Part shown: positions 1 to 12,787 of the stretch, in pieces
Layout of the letters: the number at the start of each line of letters is the position of its first letter
Numbering within the stretch: position 1 is the first letter of the stretch
NCBI GenBank assembly: GCA_023053545.1
Contig: JAKZAN010000068.1
Coordinates: 124,001-188,000 of the forward strand
From: Lepidurus packardi
Taxonomy: Eukaryota > Arthropoda > Branchiopoda > Notostraca > Triopsidae
DNA length: 64,000 bases
Direction of reading: 5' to 3'
Made by a program: the position numbers and the translations under genes
Notes under the pieces: generated by a model
Told to the model about the DNA's origin: nothing
Database searches by the model: none
Seen by the model: the letters and a program-made list of their open reading frames with translations, nothing else

Positions 1-1144
1 CTGAATTAAATCCTTACGGACTGAATTAATTCCTTTCGGACTGAATTAGTTCCTTAAGGACTGAATTAATTCCTTACGTATTTAATTAATTCCTTACGGT
101 CTGAATTAATTCCGTACGGATTTTATTAATTCCTTACGGACTGAATTAATTCATTACGGACTGAAGAAATTCCTTACGGACTGAATTAATTCCGTACGGA
201 TTTTATTAATTCCTTACGGACTGAATTAATTCATTACGGACTGAAATAATTCCTTACGGACTGAATTAATTCATTACGGACTGAATTAATTCCTTAATTA
301 ATTCCTTACGGACTGAATTAATTTCATACGGACTGAATTAATTCATTACGGACTTAATTAATCTATTACGGACTGAATTAATTCCTTACGTACTGAACTT
401 ATTCCTTACGGACTGAATTAATTCCTTACGTACTTAATTAATTCCTTACGGTCTGAATTAATTCCGTACGGATTTTATTAATTCCTTACGGACTGAATAA
501 ATTCCTTACGAACTGAATTAATTCCGTACGGATTTTATTAATTCCTTACGGACTGAAATAATTCATTACTGACTGAATTAAATCCTTACGGACTGAATTA
601 ATTCCTTTCGGACTGAATTAGTTCCTTAAGGACTGAATTAATTCCTTACGTACTTAATTAATTCCTTACGGTCTGAATTAATTCCGTACGGATTTTATTA
701 ATTCCTTACGGACTGAATTAATTCATTACGGACTGAAGAAATTCCTTACGGACTGAATTAATTCCGTACGGATTTTATTAATTCCTTACGGACTGAATTA
801 ATTCATTACGGACTGAAATAATTCCTTACGGACTGAATTAATTCATTACGGACTGAATTAATTCCTTAATTAATTCCTTACGGACTGAATTAATTTCATA
901 CGGACTGAATTAATTCATTACGGACTTAATTAATCTATTACGGACTGAATTAATTCCTTACGTACTGAACTTATTCCTTACGGACTGAATTAATTCCTTA
1001 CGGACTGAATTAATTCCTTACGGACTGAATTAATTCCTTACGGACTTAATTAATTCCTTACGGTCTGAATTAATTCCGTACGGATTTTATTAATTCCTTA
1101 CGGAATGAATTAATTCATTACGGACTGAAGAAATTCCTTACGAA
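1..1144. repeat. 572-bp tandem HOR, two copies
   Basis: Bases 1-572 recur at 573-1144. Both copies pass through the same series: an aaatcc monomer, tttcgg, gttccttaagg, ccgtacgg with ttttatt, gaagaaattcc, the short unit (290 and 862) and aatctattacgg. Homology is almost perfect to about 990; one difference seen is tatttaatt at 80 against tacttaatt in the second copy. After about 990 the second copy switches to consensus monomers. The 572-bp period equals 28 full units plus one 12-bp unit. Confidence 0.85.
290..305. repeat. First of 95 truncated 12-bp units (ttccttaattaattcc)
   Basis: The unit lacks cggactga, leaving 12 bp, and contains TTAATTAA. Starts read by eye at 95 positions are listed in the zone entries. 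Outside zone R2 it is followed almost always by one consensus monomer and then aatttcatacgg, so all copies very likely descend from one deletion. Variants are ttcattaatt (18577, 19852), ttaattaatt (31631), ttccttaataa (37772, 37864) and ttccataatt (38456). Confidence 0.9.
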
Positions 1145-1935
1145 CTGAATTAATTCCGTACGGATTTTATTAATTCCTTACGGACTGAATTAATTAATTA
1201 CGGACTGAATTAATTCCTTACGGACTGAATTAATTCCTTACGGACTGAATTAATTCCTTAATTAATTCCTTACGGACTGAATTAATTTCATACGGACTGA
1301 ATTAATTCATTACGGACTTAATTAATCGATTACGGACTGAATTAATTCCTTACGTACTGAACTTATTCCTTACGGACTGAATTAATTCCTTACGGACTGA
1401 ATTAATTCCGTACGGATTTTATTAATTCCTTACGGACTGATTAAATTCCTTACGAACTGAATTAATTCCGTACGGATTTTATTAATTCCTTACGGACTGA
1501 AATAATTCATTACTGACTGAATTAAATCCTTACGGACTGAATTAATTCCTTTCGGACTGAATTAGTTCCTTAAGGACTGAATTAATTCCTTACGTACTTA
1601 ATTAATTCCTTACGGTCTGAATTAATTCCGTACGGATTTTATTAATTCCTTACGGAATGAATTAATTCATTACGGACTGAAGAAATTCCTTACGAACTGA
1701 ATTAATTCCGTACGGATTTTATTAATTCCTTACGGACTGAATTAATTAATTACGGACTGAATTAATTCCTTACGGACTGAATTAATTCCTTACGGACTGA
1801 ATTAATTCCTTAATTAATTCCTTACGGACTGAATTAATTTCATACGGACTGAATTAATTCATTACGGACTTAATTAATCGATTACAGACTGAATTAATTC
1901 CTTACGTACTGAACTTATTCCTTACGGACTGAATT
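1060..1935. repeat. 552-bp tandem HOR overlap copy
   Basis: The run ggaatgaatt, attcattacgg, gaagaaattcc, cgaactg, attaattacgg and the short unit at 1254 recurs 552 bp later, ending at the short unit at 1806. The interior of 1254-1806 also resembles 290-862, but with ttaaattcc at about 1440 where others read ataaattcc. This block links the 572-bp repeats to the larger 3,660-bp copy that follows. Confidence 0.75.
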
Positions 1936-3350
1936 AATTCCTTACGGACTGAATTAATTCCTTACGGACTGAATTAATTCCTTACGGACTGAATTAATAC
2001 CTTACGGACTGAATTAAATCCTTACGGACTGAATTAATTCCTTGCGGACTGAATTAATTCCTTACGGACTGAATTAATTCCTTACTGACTGAATTAATTC
2101 CTTACGGACTGAATTAATTCCTTACGGACTGAATTAATTCCTTACGGACTGAAATAATTCCTTACTGACTGAATTAAATCCTTACGGACTGAATTAATTC
2201 CTTTCGGACTGAATTAGTTCCTTAAGGACTGAATTAATTCCTTACGTACTTAATTAATTCCTTACGGTCTGAATTAATTCCTTACGGATTTTATTAATTC
2301 CTTACGGAATGAATTAATTCATTACGGACTGAAGAAATTCCTTACGAACTGAATTAATTCCGTACGGATTTTATTAATTCCTTACGGACTGAATTAATTC
2401 ATTACGGACTGAAATAATTCCTTACGGACTGAATTAATTCCTTACGGACTGAATTAATTCCTTACGGACTGAATTAATTCCTTACGGACTTAATTAATTC
2501 CTTACGGACTGAATTAATTCCTTACGGACTGAATTAATTCCTTACGGACTGAAATAATTCCTTACTGACTGAATTAAATCCTTACGGACTGAATTAATTC
2601 CTTTCGGACTGAATTAGTTCCTTAAGGACTGAATTAATTCCTTACGTACTTAATTAATTCCTTACGGTCTGAAATAATTCCGTACGGATTTTATTAATTC
2701 CTTACGGACTGAAGAAATTCCTTACGAACTGAATTAATTCCGTACGGATTTTTTTAATTCCTTACGGACTGAATTAATTCATTACGGACTGAAATAATTC
2801 CTTACGGACTGAATTAATTCATTACGGACTGAATTAATTTCATACGGACTGAATTAATTCATTACGGACTTAATTAATCGATTACGGACTGAATTAATTC
2901 CTTACGTACTGAACTTATTCCTTACGGACTGAATTAATTCCTTACGGACTGAATTAATACCTTACGGACTGAATTAAATCCTTACGGACTGAATTAATTC
3001 CTTACGGACTGAATTAATTCCTTACGGACTGAATTAATTCCTTACTGACTGAATTAATTCCTTACGGACTGAATTAATTCCTTACGGACTGAATTAATTC
3101 CTTACGGACTGAATTAATTCCGTACGGATTTTATTAATTCCTTACGGACTGAATTAATTCCGTACGGATTTTATTAATTCCTTACGGACTGAATAAATTC
3201 CTTACGAACTGAATTAATTCCGTACGGATTTTATTAATTCCTTACGGACTGAATTAATTAATTACGGACTGAATTAATTCCTTACGGACTGAATTAATTC
3301 CTTACGGACTGAATTAATTCCTTAATTAATTCATTACGGACTGAATTAAT
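1923..3350. repeat. Dispersed HOR block, copy 1 (offset 3,660 bp)
   Basis: This block of about 1,428 bp matches 5583-7010 line by line at a constant offset of 3,660 bp. Both contain cttgcgg (2041 and 5701), two gttccttaagg sites, and cggatttttttaattcc (about 2746 and 6406). Differences noticed are at about 2086, 2282, 2587, 3128 and 3332, so identity is near 99.6%. It contains one short unit, at 3318. An aatttcatacgg monomer at about 2838 is not preceded by a short unit, which suggests loss of that unit by exchange. Confidence 0.8.
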
Positions 3351-3842
3351 TTCATACGGACTGAATTAATTCATTACGGACTTAATTAATCGATTACGGA
3401 CTGAATTAATTCCTTACGTACTGAACTTATTCCTTACGGACTGAATTAATTCCTTACGGACTGAATTAATACCTTACGGACTGAATTAAATCCTTACGGA
3501 CTGAATTAATTCCTTACGGACTGAATTAATTCCTTACGGACTGAATTAATTCCTTACTGACTGAATTAATTCCTTACGGACTGAATTAATTCCTTACGGA
3601 CTGAATTAATTCCTTACGGACTGAATTAATTCCGTACGGATTTTATTAATTCCTTACGGACTGAATTAATTCCGTACGGATTTTATTAATTCCTTACGGA
3701 CTGAATAAATTCCTTACGAACTGAATTAATTCCGTACGGATTTTATTAATTCCTTACGGACTGAATTAATTAATTACGGACTGAATTAATTCCTTACGGA
3801 CTGAATTAATTCCTTACGGACTGAATTAATTCCTTAATTAAT
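2819..3842. repeat. 512-bp tandem HOR, two copies
   Basis: The series aatttcatacgg, attcattacgg, aatcgattacgg, cgtactgaacttattcc, aataccttacgg, aaatcc, ttactgac, two ccgtacgg/ttttatt pairs, gaataaattcc and the short unit (3318 and 3830) repeats at 512 bp. The second copy has attcattacgg after the first short unit (3332) where the usual base is c. Confidence 0.8.
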
Positions 3843-5545
3843 TCCTTACGGACTGAATTAATTTCATACGGACTGAATTAATTCATTACGGACTTAATTA
3901 ATCGATTACGGACTGAATTAATTCCTTACGTACTGAACTTATTCCTTACGGACTGAATTAATTCCTTTCGGACTGAATTAATTCCTTACGGACTGAATTA
4001 ATTCCTTACGGACTGAATTAATTCCTTACGGACTTAATTAATTCCTTACGTACTTAATTAATTCCTTACGGTCTGAATTAATTCCGTACGGATTTTATTA
4101 ATTCCTTACGGACTGAATAAATTCCTTACGAACTGAATTAATTCCGTACGGATTTTATTAATTCCTTACGGACTGAAATAATTCATTACTGACTGAATTA
4201 AATCCTTACGGACTGAATTAATTCCTTTCGGACTGAATTAGTTCCTTAAGGACTGAATTAATTCCTTACGTACTTAATTAATTCCTTACGGTCTGAATTA
4301 ATTCCGTACGGATTTTATTAATTCCTTACGGACTGAATTAATTCATTACGGACTGAAGAAATTCCTTACGGACTGAATTAATTCCGTACGGATTTTATTA
4401 ATTCCTTACGGACTGAATTAATTCATTACGGACTGAAATAATTCCTTACGGACTGAATTAATTCCTTACGGACTGAATTAATTCCTTACGGACTGAATTA
4501 ATTCCTTACGGACTTAATTAATTCCTTACGTACTTTATTAATTCCTTACGGTCTGAATTAATTCCGTACGGATTTTATTAATTCCTTACGGACTGAATCA
4601 ATTCCGTACAGATTTTATTAATTCCTTACGGACTGAATAAATTCCTTACGAACTGAATTAATTCCGTACGGATTTTATTAATTCCTTACAGACTGAATTA
4701 ATTCATTACGGACTGAATTAATTCCTTACGGACTGAATTAATTCCTTAATTAATTCCTTACGGACTGAATTAATTTCATACGGACTGAATTAATTCATTA
4801 CGGACTTAATTAATCGATTACGGACTGAATTAATTCCTTACGTACTGAACTTATTCCTTACGGACTGAATTAATTCCTTACGGACTGAATTAATACCTTA
4901 CGGACTGAATTAAATCCTTACGGACTGAATTAATTCCTTACGGACTGAATTAATTCCTTACGGACTGAATTAATTCCTTACTGACTGAATTAATTCCTTA
5001 CGGACTAAATTAATTCCTTACGTACTTAATTAATTCCTTACGGTCTGAATTAATTCCGTACGGATTTTATTAATTCCTTACGGACTGAATTAATTCATTA
5101 CGGACTTAATTAATCCATTACGGACTGAATTATTTCCTTACGTACTGAAGTTATTCCTTACGGACTGAATTAATTCTTTACGTACTGAAATAATTCCTTA
5201 CGGACTGAATTAATTCCTTACGGACTGAATTAATTCCTTACGGACTGAATTAATTCCTTACGGACTGAATTAATTCCTTACGGACTGAATTAATTCCTTA
5301 ATTAATTCCTTACGGACTGAATTAATTTCATACGGACTGAATTAATTCATTACGGACTTAATTAATCGATTACGGACTGAATTAATTCCTTACGTACTGA
5401 ACTTATTCCTTACGGACTGAATTAATTCCTTACGGACTGAATTAATTCCGTACGGATTTTATTAATTCCTTACGGACTGAATAAATTCCTTACGAACTGA
5501 ATTAATTCCGTACGGATTTTATTAATTCCTTACGGACTGAATTAA
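3843..5545. repeat. Left-zone HORs of 912, 552 and 252 bp
   Basis: Short units at 3830, 4742, 5294 and 5546 bound the three units. The interval 4381-4980 matches 10861-11460 at exactly 6,480 bp, including the shared rare monomers gaatcaattccgtacagatt (4597 and 11077) and tactttattaattcc. One difference is cttacagac at 4687. Further on, the later copy has three more monomers and the offset becomes 6,540 bp by 5100. A tactgaagttattcc monomer, common in the right zones, appears here at about 5143. Confidence 0.75.
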
Positions 5546-5582
5546 TTCCTTAATTAATTCCTTACGGACTGAATTAATTTCA

Positions 5583-7010
5583 TACGGACTGAATTAATTC
5601 CTTACGGACTGAATTAATTCCTTACGGACTGAATTAATTCCTTACGGACTGAATTAATACCTTACGGACTGAATTAAATCCTTACGGACTGAATTAATTC
5701 CTTGCGGACTGAATTAATTCCTTACGGACTGAATTAATTCCTTACAGACTGAATTAATTCCTTACGGACTGAATTAATTCCTTACGGACTGAATTAATTC
5801 CTTACGGACTGAAATAATTCCTTACTGACTGAATTAAATCCTTACGGACTGAATTAATTCCTTTCGGACTGAATTAGTTCCTTAAGGACTGAATTAATTC
5901 CTTACGTACTTAATTAATTCCTTACGGTCTGAATTAATTCCGTACGGATTTTATTAATTCCTTACGGAATGAATTAATTCATTACGGACTGAAGAAATTC
6001 CTTACGAACTGAATTAATTCCGTACGGATTTTATTAATTCCTTACGGACTGAATTAATTCATTACGGACTGAAATAATTCCTTACGGACTGAATTAATTC
6101 CTTACGGACTGAATTAATTCCTTACGGACTGAATTAATTCCTTACGGACTTAATTAATTCCTTACGGACTGAATTAATTCCTTACGGACTGAATTAATTC
6201 CTTACGGACTGAAATAATTCCTTACTGACTGAATTAAATCCTTACGAACTGAATTAATTCCTTTCGGACTGAATTAGTTCCTTAAGGACTGAATTAATTC
6301 CTTACGTACTTAATTAATTCCTTACGGTCTGAAATAATTCCGTACGGATTTTATTAATTCCTTACGGACTGAAGAAATTCCTTACGAACTGAATTAATTC
6401 CGTACGGATTTTTTTAATTCCTTACGGACTGAATTAATTCATTACGGACTGAAATAATTCCTTACGGACTGAATTAATTCATTACGGACTGAATTAATTT
6501 CATACGGACTGAATTAATTCATTACGGACTTAATTAATCGATTACGGACTGAATTAATTCCTTACGTACTGAACTTATTCCTTACGGACTGAATTAATTC
6601 CTTACGGACTGAATTAATACCTTACGGACTGAATTAAATCCTTACGGACTGAATTAATTCCTTACGGACTGAATTAATTCCTTACGGACTGAATTAATTC
6701 CTTACTGACTGAATTAATTCCTTACGGACTGAATTAATTCCTTACGGACTGAATTAATTCCTTACGGACTGAATTAATTCCGTACGGGTTTTATTAATTC
6801 CTTACGGACTGAATTAATTCCGTACGGATTTTATTAATTCCTTACGGACTGAATAAATTCCTTACGAACTGAATTAATTCCGTACGGATTTTATTAATTC
6901 CTTACGGACTGAATTAATTAATTACGGACTGAATTAATTCCTTACGGACTGAATTAATTCCTTACGGACTGAATTAATTCCTTAATTAATTCCTTACGGA
7001 CTGAATTAAT
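5583..7010. repeat. Dispersed HOR block, copy 2 (offset 3,660 bp)
   Basis: This is the second copy of the block at 1923-3350. It carries its own changes: cttacagac at 5741, cttacgaac at 6241 and cgtacgggtt at 6781. It ends at a doubled short unit (6978 and 7010) where copy 1 continues into an aatttcatacgg monomer, so 7010 marks a rearrangement breakpoint. Confidence 0.8.
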
Positions 7011-7021
7011 TCCTTAATTAA
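6978..7021. repeat. Doubled short unit, 32 bp apart
   Basis: Two copies of the short unit start at 6978 and 7010, separated by one full monomer (20+12 bp). This is the closest spacing of complete short units in the window. It coincides with the end of the 3,660-bp copy, so it probably marks an unequal-exchange junction. Confidence 0.8.
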
Positions 7022-7641
7022 TTCCTTACGGACTGAATTAATTTCATACGGACTGAATTAATTCATTACGGACTTAATTAATCGATTACGGACTGAATTA
7101 ATTCCTTACGTACTGAACTTATTCCTTACGGACTGAATTAATTCCTTACGGACTGAATTAATTCCTTACGGACTGAATTAATTCCTTACGGACTGAATTA
7201 ATACCTTACGGACTGAATTAAATCCTTACGGACTGAATTAATTCCTTACGGACTGAATTAATTCCTTACGGACTGAATTAATTCCTTACTGACTGAATTA
7301 ATTCCTTACGGACTGAATTAATTAATTACGGACTGAATTAATTCCTTACGGACTGAATTAATTCCTTACGGACTGAAATAATTCCTTACTGACTGAATTA
7401 AATCCTTACGGACTGAATTAATTCCTTACGGTCTGAATTAATTACGTACGGATTTTATTAATTCCTTACGGACTGAATTAATTCCGTACGGATTTTATTA
7501 ATTCCTTACGGACTGAATAAATTCCTTACGAACTGAATTAATTCCGTACGGATTTTATTAATTCCTTACGGACTGAATTAATTAATTACGGACTGAATTA
7601 ATTCCTTACGGACTGAATTAATTCCTTACGGACTGAATTAA
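7022..7641. repeat. 632-bp HOR unit between rearranged blocks
   Basis: Satellite monomers from the double short unit to the short unit at 7642. The unit has the standard opening order (aatttcatacgg, attcattacgg, aatcgattacgg, cgtactgaactt) and two ccgtacgg/ttttatt pairs. One carries an acgtacgg variant at about 7443. Nothing else is seen. Confidence 0.7.
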
Positions 7642-9113
7642 TTCCTTAATTAATTCCTTACGGACTGAATTAATTTCATACGGACTGAATTAATTCATTA
7701 CGGACTTAATTAATCGATTACGGACTGAATTAATTCCTTACGTACTGAACTTATTCCTTACGGACTGAATTAATTCCTTACGGACTGAATTAATTCCTTA
7801 CGGACTGAATTAATTCCTTACGGACTGAATTAATACCTTACGGACTGAATTAAATCCTTACAGACTGAATTAATTCCTTGCGGACTGAATTAATTCCTTA
7901 CGGACTGAATTAATTCCTTACAGACTGAATTAATTCCTTACGGACTGAATTAATTCCTTACGGACTGAATTAATTCCTTACGGACTGAAATAATTCCTTA
8001 CTGACTGAATTAAATCCTTACGGACTGAATTAATTCCTTTCGGACTGAATTAGTTCCTTAAGGACTGAATTAATTCCTTACGTACTTAATTAATTCCTTA
8101 CGGTCTGAATTAATTCCGTACGGATTTTATTAATTCCTTACGGAATGAATTAATTCATTACGGACTGAAGAAATTCCTTACGAACTGAATTAATTCCGTA
8201 CGGATTTTATTAATTCCTTACGGACTGAATTAATTCATTACGGACTGAAATAATTCCTTACGGACTGAATTAATTCCTTACGGACTGAATTAATTCCTTA
8301 CGGACTGAATTAATTCCTTACGGACTGAATTAATTCCTTACGGACTGAAATAATTCCTTACTGACTGAATTAAATCCTTACGAACTGAATTAATTCCTTT
8401 CGGACTGAATTAGTTCCTTAAGGACTGAATTAATTCCTTACGTACTTAATTAATTCCTTACGGTCTGAAATAATTCCGTACGGATTTTATTAATTCCTTA
8501 CGGACTGAAGAAATTCCTTACGAACTGAATTAATTCCGTACGGATTTTTTTAATTCCTTACGGACTGAATTAATTCATTACGGACTGAAATAATTCCTTA
8601 CGGACTGAATTAATTCATTACGGACTGAATTAATTTCATACGGACTGAATTAATTCATTACGGACTTAATTAATCGATTACGGACTGAATTAATTCCTTA
8701 CGTACTGAACTTATTCCTTACGGACTGAATTAATTCCTTACGGACTGAATTAATACCTTACGGACTGAATTAAATCCTTACGGACTGAATTAATTCCTTA
8801 CGGACTGAATTAATTCCTTACGGACTGAATTAATTCCTTACTGACTGAATTAATTCCTTACGGACTGAATTAATTCCTTACGGACTGAATTAATTCCTTA
8901 CGGTCTGAATTAATTCCGTACGGATTTTATTAATTCCTTACGGACTGAATTAATTCCGTACGGATTTTATTAATTCCTTACGGACTGAATAAATTCCTTA
9001 CGAACTGAATTAATTCCGTACGGACTTTATTAATTCCTTACGGACTGAATTAATTAATTACGGACTGAATTAATTCCTTACGGACTGAATTAATTCCTTA
9101 CGGACTGAATTAA
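7642..9113. repeat. Dispersed HOR block, copy 3
   Basis: This 1,472-bp unit is related to 5546-6977 (1,432 bp). It has the same cttgcgg monomer (7877), both gttccttaagg sites and the seven-T ttttttt monomer (about 8541). The offset from copy 2 changes from 2,096 to 2,176 and then 2,136 bp along the block. That requires gain of four monomers and later loss of two, all in whole 20-bp steps. Confidence 0.75.
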
Positions 9114-9977
9114 TTCCTTAATTAATTCCTTACGGACTGAATTAATTTCATACGGACTGAATTAATTCATTACGGACTTAGTTAATCGATTACGGACTGA
9201 ATTAATTCCTTACGTACTGAACTTATTCCTTACGGACTGAATTAATTCCTTACGGACTGAATTAATTCCTTACGGACTGAATTAATTCCTTACGGACTGA
9301 ATTAATTCCTTACGGACTTAATTAATTCCTTACGTACTTAATTAATTCCTTACGGTCTGAATTAATTCCGTACGGATTTTATTAATTCCTTACGGACTGA
9401 ATAAATTCCTTACGAACTGAATTAATTCCGTACGGATTTTATTAATTCCTTACGGACTGAAATAATTCATTACTGACTGAATTAAATCCTTACGGACTGA
9501 ATTAATTCCTTTCGGACTGAATTAGTTCCTTAAGGACTGAATTAATTCCTTAATTAATTCCTTACGGACTGAATTAATTTCATACGGACTGAATTAATTC
9601 ATTACGGACTTAGTTAATCGATTACGGACTGAATTAATTCCTTACGTACTGAACTTATTCCTTACGGACTGAATTAATTCCTTACGGACTGAATTAATTC
9701 CTTACGGACTGAATTAATTCCTTACGGACTGAATTAATTCCTTACGGACTTAATTAATTCCTTACGTACTTAATTAATTCCTTACGGTCTGAATTAATTC
9801 CGTACGGATTTTATTAATTCCTTACGGACTGAATAAATTCCTTACGAACTGAATTAATTCCGTACGGATTTTATTAATTCCTTACGGACTGAAATAATTC
9901 ATTACTGACTGAATTAAATCCTTACGGACTGAATTAATTCCTTTCGGACTGAATTAGTTCCTTAAGGACTGAATTAA
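9114..9977. repeat. 432-bp tandem HOR, two near-identical copies
   Basis: The interval 9114-9545 repeats at 9546-9977. Both copies carry the private change tagttaatcg (9179 and 9611), where other units read taattaatcg. This shows that the mutation came before a recent local duplication. Each copy has 21 full units and one 12-bp unit and ends with gttccttaagg. Confidence 0.85.
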
Positions 9978-10652
9978 TTCCTTACGTACTTAATTAATTC
10001 CTTACGGTCTGAATTAATTCCGTACGGATTTTATTAATTCCTTACGGACTGAATTAATTCATTACGGACTGAAGAAATTCCTTACGGACTGAATTAATTC
10101 CGTACGGATTGTATTAATTCCTTACGGACTGAATTAATTCATTACGGACTGAAATAATTCCTTACGGACTGAATTAATTCATTACGGACTGAATTAATTC
10201 CTTAATTAATTCCTTACGGACTGAATTAATTTCATACGGACTGAATTAATTCATTACGGACTAAATTAATCTATTACGGACTGAATTAATTCCTTACGTA
10301 CTGAACTTATTCCTTACTTACTGAATTAATTCCTTAGGGACTGAATTAATACCTTACGGACTGAATTAAATCCTTACGGACTGAATTAATTCCTTACGGA
10401 CTGAAGTAATTCCTTACGGACTGAATTAATTCCTTACTGACTGAATTAATTCCTTACGGACTGAATTAATTCCTTACGGACTGAATTACTTAATTACGGA
10501 CTGAATTAATTCCTTACGGACTGAATTAATTCCTTACGGACTGAATTAATTCCTTAATTAATTCCTTACGGACTGAATTAATTTCATACGGACTGAATTA
10601 ATTCATTACGGACTTAATTAATCGATTACGGACTGAATTAATTCCTTACGTA
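9978..10652. repeat. HOR units of 652 bp (end) and 352 bp
   Basis: Satellite with short units at 10198 and 10550. Private variants include cggattgtattaattcc at about 10106, ccttacttactg at 10314, tccttaggg at 10333 and gaattacttaattacgg at about 10484. The interval 9546-10197 is similar to 14621-15292, about 5.08 kb away. Confidence 0.7.
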
Positions 10653-12185
10653 CTGAACTTATTCCTTACGGACTGAATTAATTCCTTACGGACTGAATTA
10701 ATTCCTTACGGACTGAATTAATTCCTTACGGACTGAATTAATTCCTTACGGACTTAATTAATTCCTTACGGTCTGAATTAATTCCGTACGGATTTTATTA
10801 ATTCCTTGCGGAATGAATTAATTCATTACGGACTGAAGAAATTCCTTACGAACTGAATTAATTCCGTACGGATTTTATTAATTCCTTACGGACTGAATTA
10901 ATTCATTACGGACTGAAATAATTCCTTACGGACTGAATTAATTCCTTACGGACTGAATTAATTCCTTACGGACTGAATTAATTCCTTACGGACTTAATTA
11001 ATTCCTTACGTACTTTATTAATTCCTTACGGTCTGAATTAATTCCGTACGGATTTTATTAATTCCTTACGGACTGAATCAATTCCGTACAGATTTTATTA
11101 ATTCCTTACGGACTGAATAAATTCCTTACGAACTGAATTAATTCCGTACGGATTTTATTAATTCCTTACGGACTGAATTAATTCATTACGGACTGAATTA
11201 ATTCCTTACGGACTGAATTAATTCCTTAATTAATTCCTTACGGACTGAATTAATTTCATACGGACTGAATTAATTCATTACGGACTTAATTAATCGATTA
11301 CGGACTGAATTAATTCCTTACGTACTGAACTTATTCCTTACGGACTGAATTAATTCCTTACGGACTGAATTAATACCTTACGGACTGAATTAAATCCTTA
11401 CGGACTGAATTAATTCCTTACGGACTGAATTAATTCCTTACGGACTGAATTAATTCCTTACTGACTGAATTAATTCCTTACGGACTGAATTAATTCCTTA
11501 CGGACTGAATTAATTCCTTACGGACTGAATTAATTCCTTACGGACTTAATTAATTCCTTACGTACTTAATTAATTCCTTACGGTCTGAATTAATTCCGTA
11601 CGGATTTTATTAATTCCTTACGGACTGAATTAATTCATTACGGACTTAATTAATCCATTACGGACTGAATTATTTCCTTACGTACTGAAGTTATTCCTTA
11701 AGGACTGAATTAATTCCTTACGTACTGAAATAATTCCTTACGGACTGAATTAATTCCTTACGGACTGAATTAATTCCTTACGGACTGAATTAATTCCTTA
11801 CGGACTGAATTAATTCCTTACGGACTGAATTAATTCCTTAATTAATTCCTTACGGACTGAATTAATTTCATACGGACTGAATTAATTCATTACGGACTTA
11901 ATTAATCGATTACGGACTGAATTAATTCTTACGTACTGAACTTATTCCTTACGGACAGAATTAATTGATTACGGACTGAATTAATTCCTTACGGACTGAA
12001 TTAATTCCTTACGGACTGAATTTATACCTTACGGACTGAATTAAATCCTTACGGACTGAATTAATTCCTTACGGACTGAATTAATTCCTTACGGACTGAA
12101 ATAATTCCTTACTGACTGAATTAAATCCTTACGGACTGAATTAATTCCTTACGGACTGAATTAATTCCTTACGGACTGAATTAAT
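10653..12185. repeat. 2,135-bp HOR period, copy 1
   Basis: This block of about 1.53 kb recurs at 12788-14320. Matching landmarks are cttgcggaatg (10805 and 12940), gaatcaattccgtacagatt (11077 and 13212) and short units (11222/13357 and 11834/13969), all 2,135 bp apart. A one-base loss (ttcttacgtac at about 11926) is private to this copy, so the offset after it becomes 2,136 bp. Another private change is ccttaagg at about 11697. Confidence 0.8.
11926..11945. repeat. 19-bp monomer (1-bp deletion)
   Basis: The monomer reads ttcttacgtactg where related units read ttccttacgtactg: one c is missing. It explains why the next short-unit spacing is 351 rather than 352 bp. Confidence 0.85.
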
Positions 12186-12240
12186 TCCTTAATTAATTCC
12201 TTACGGACTGAATTAATTTCATACGGACTGAATTAATTCA

Positions 12241-12430
12241 TTACGGACTTAATTAATCGATTACGGACTGAATTAATTCATTACGGACTTAATTAATCGA
12301 TTACGGACTGAATTAATTCCTTACGTACTGAACTTATTCCTTACGGACTTAATTAATCGATTACGGACTGAATTAATTCCTTACGTACTGAACTTATTCC
12401 TTACGGACTGAATTAATTGATTACGGACTG
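12241..12430. repeat. Local 40- and 60-bp reiterations
   Basis: The monomer cttaattaatcgattacgg is normally found once per HOR. Here it occurs three times, starting near 12249, 12289 and 12349, the last two each followed by cgtactgaacttattcc. This is a small local expansion by whole monomers. Confidence 0.8.
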
Positions 12431-12660
12431 AATTAATTCCTTACGGACTGAAGTAATTCCTTACGGACTGAATTAATTCCTTACTGACTGAATTAATTCA
12501 TTACGGACTGAAATAATTCCTTACGGACTGAATTAATTCCTTACGGACTGAATTAATTCCTTACGGACTGAATTAATTCCTTACGGACTTAATTAATTCC
12601 TTACGTACTTTATTAATTCCTTACGGTCTGAATTAATTCCGTACGGATTTTATTAATTCC

Positions 12661-12700
12661 TTACGGACTGAATCAATTCATTACGGACTGAAGAAATTCC
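12661..12700. repeat. Recombinant monomer junction
   Basis: The run gaatcaattcattacgg joins the left half of the gaatcaattccgtacagatt monomer (as at 4597, 11077, 13212) to the right half of an attcattacgg monomer that precedes gaagaaattcc. The switch within one 20-bp unit looks like a crossover or conversion edge, and register is kept. Confidence 0.65.
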
Positions 12701-12787
12701 TTACGAACTGAATTAATTCCGTACGGATTTTATTAATTCCTTACGGACTGAATTAATTCATTACGGACTGAAATAATTCCTTACGGA

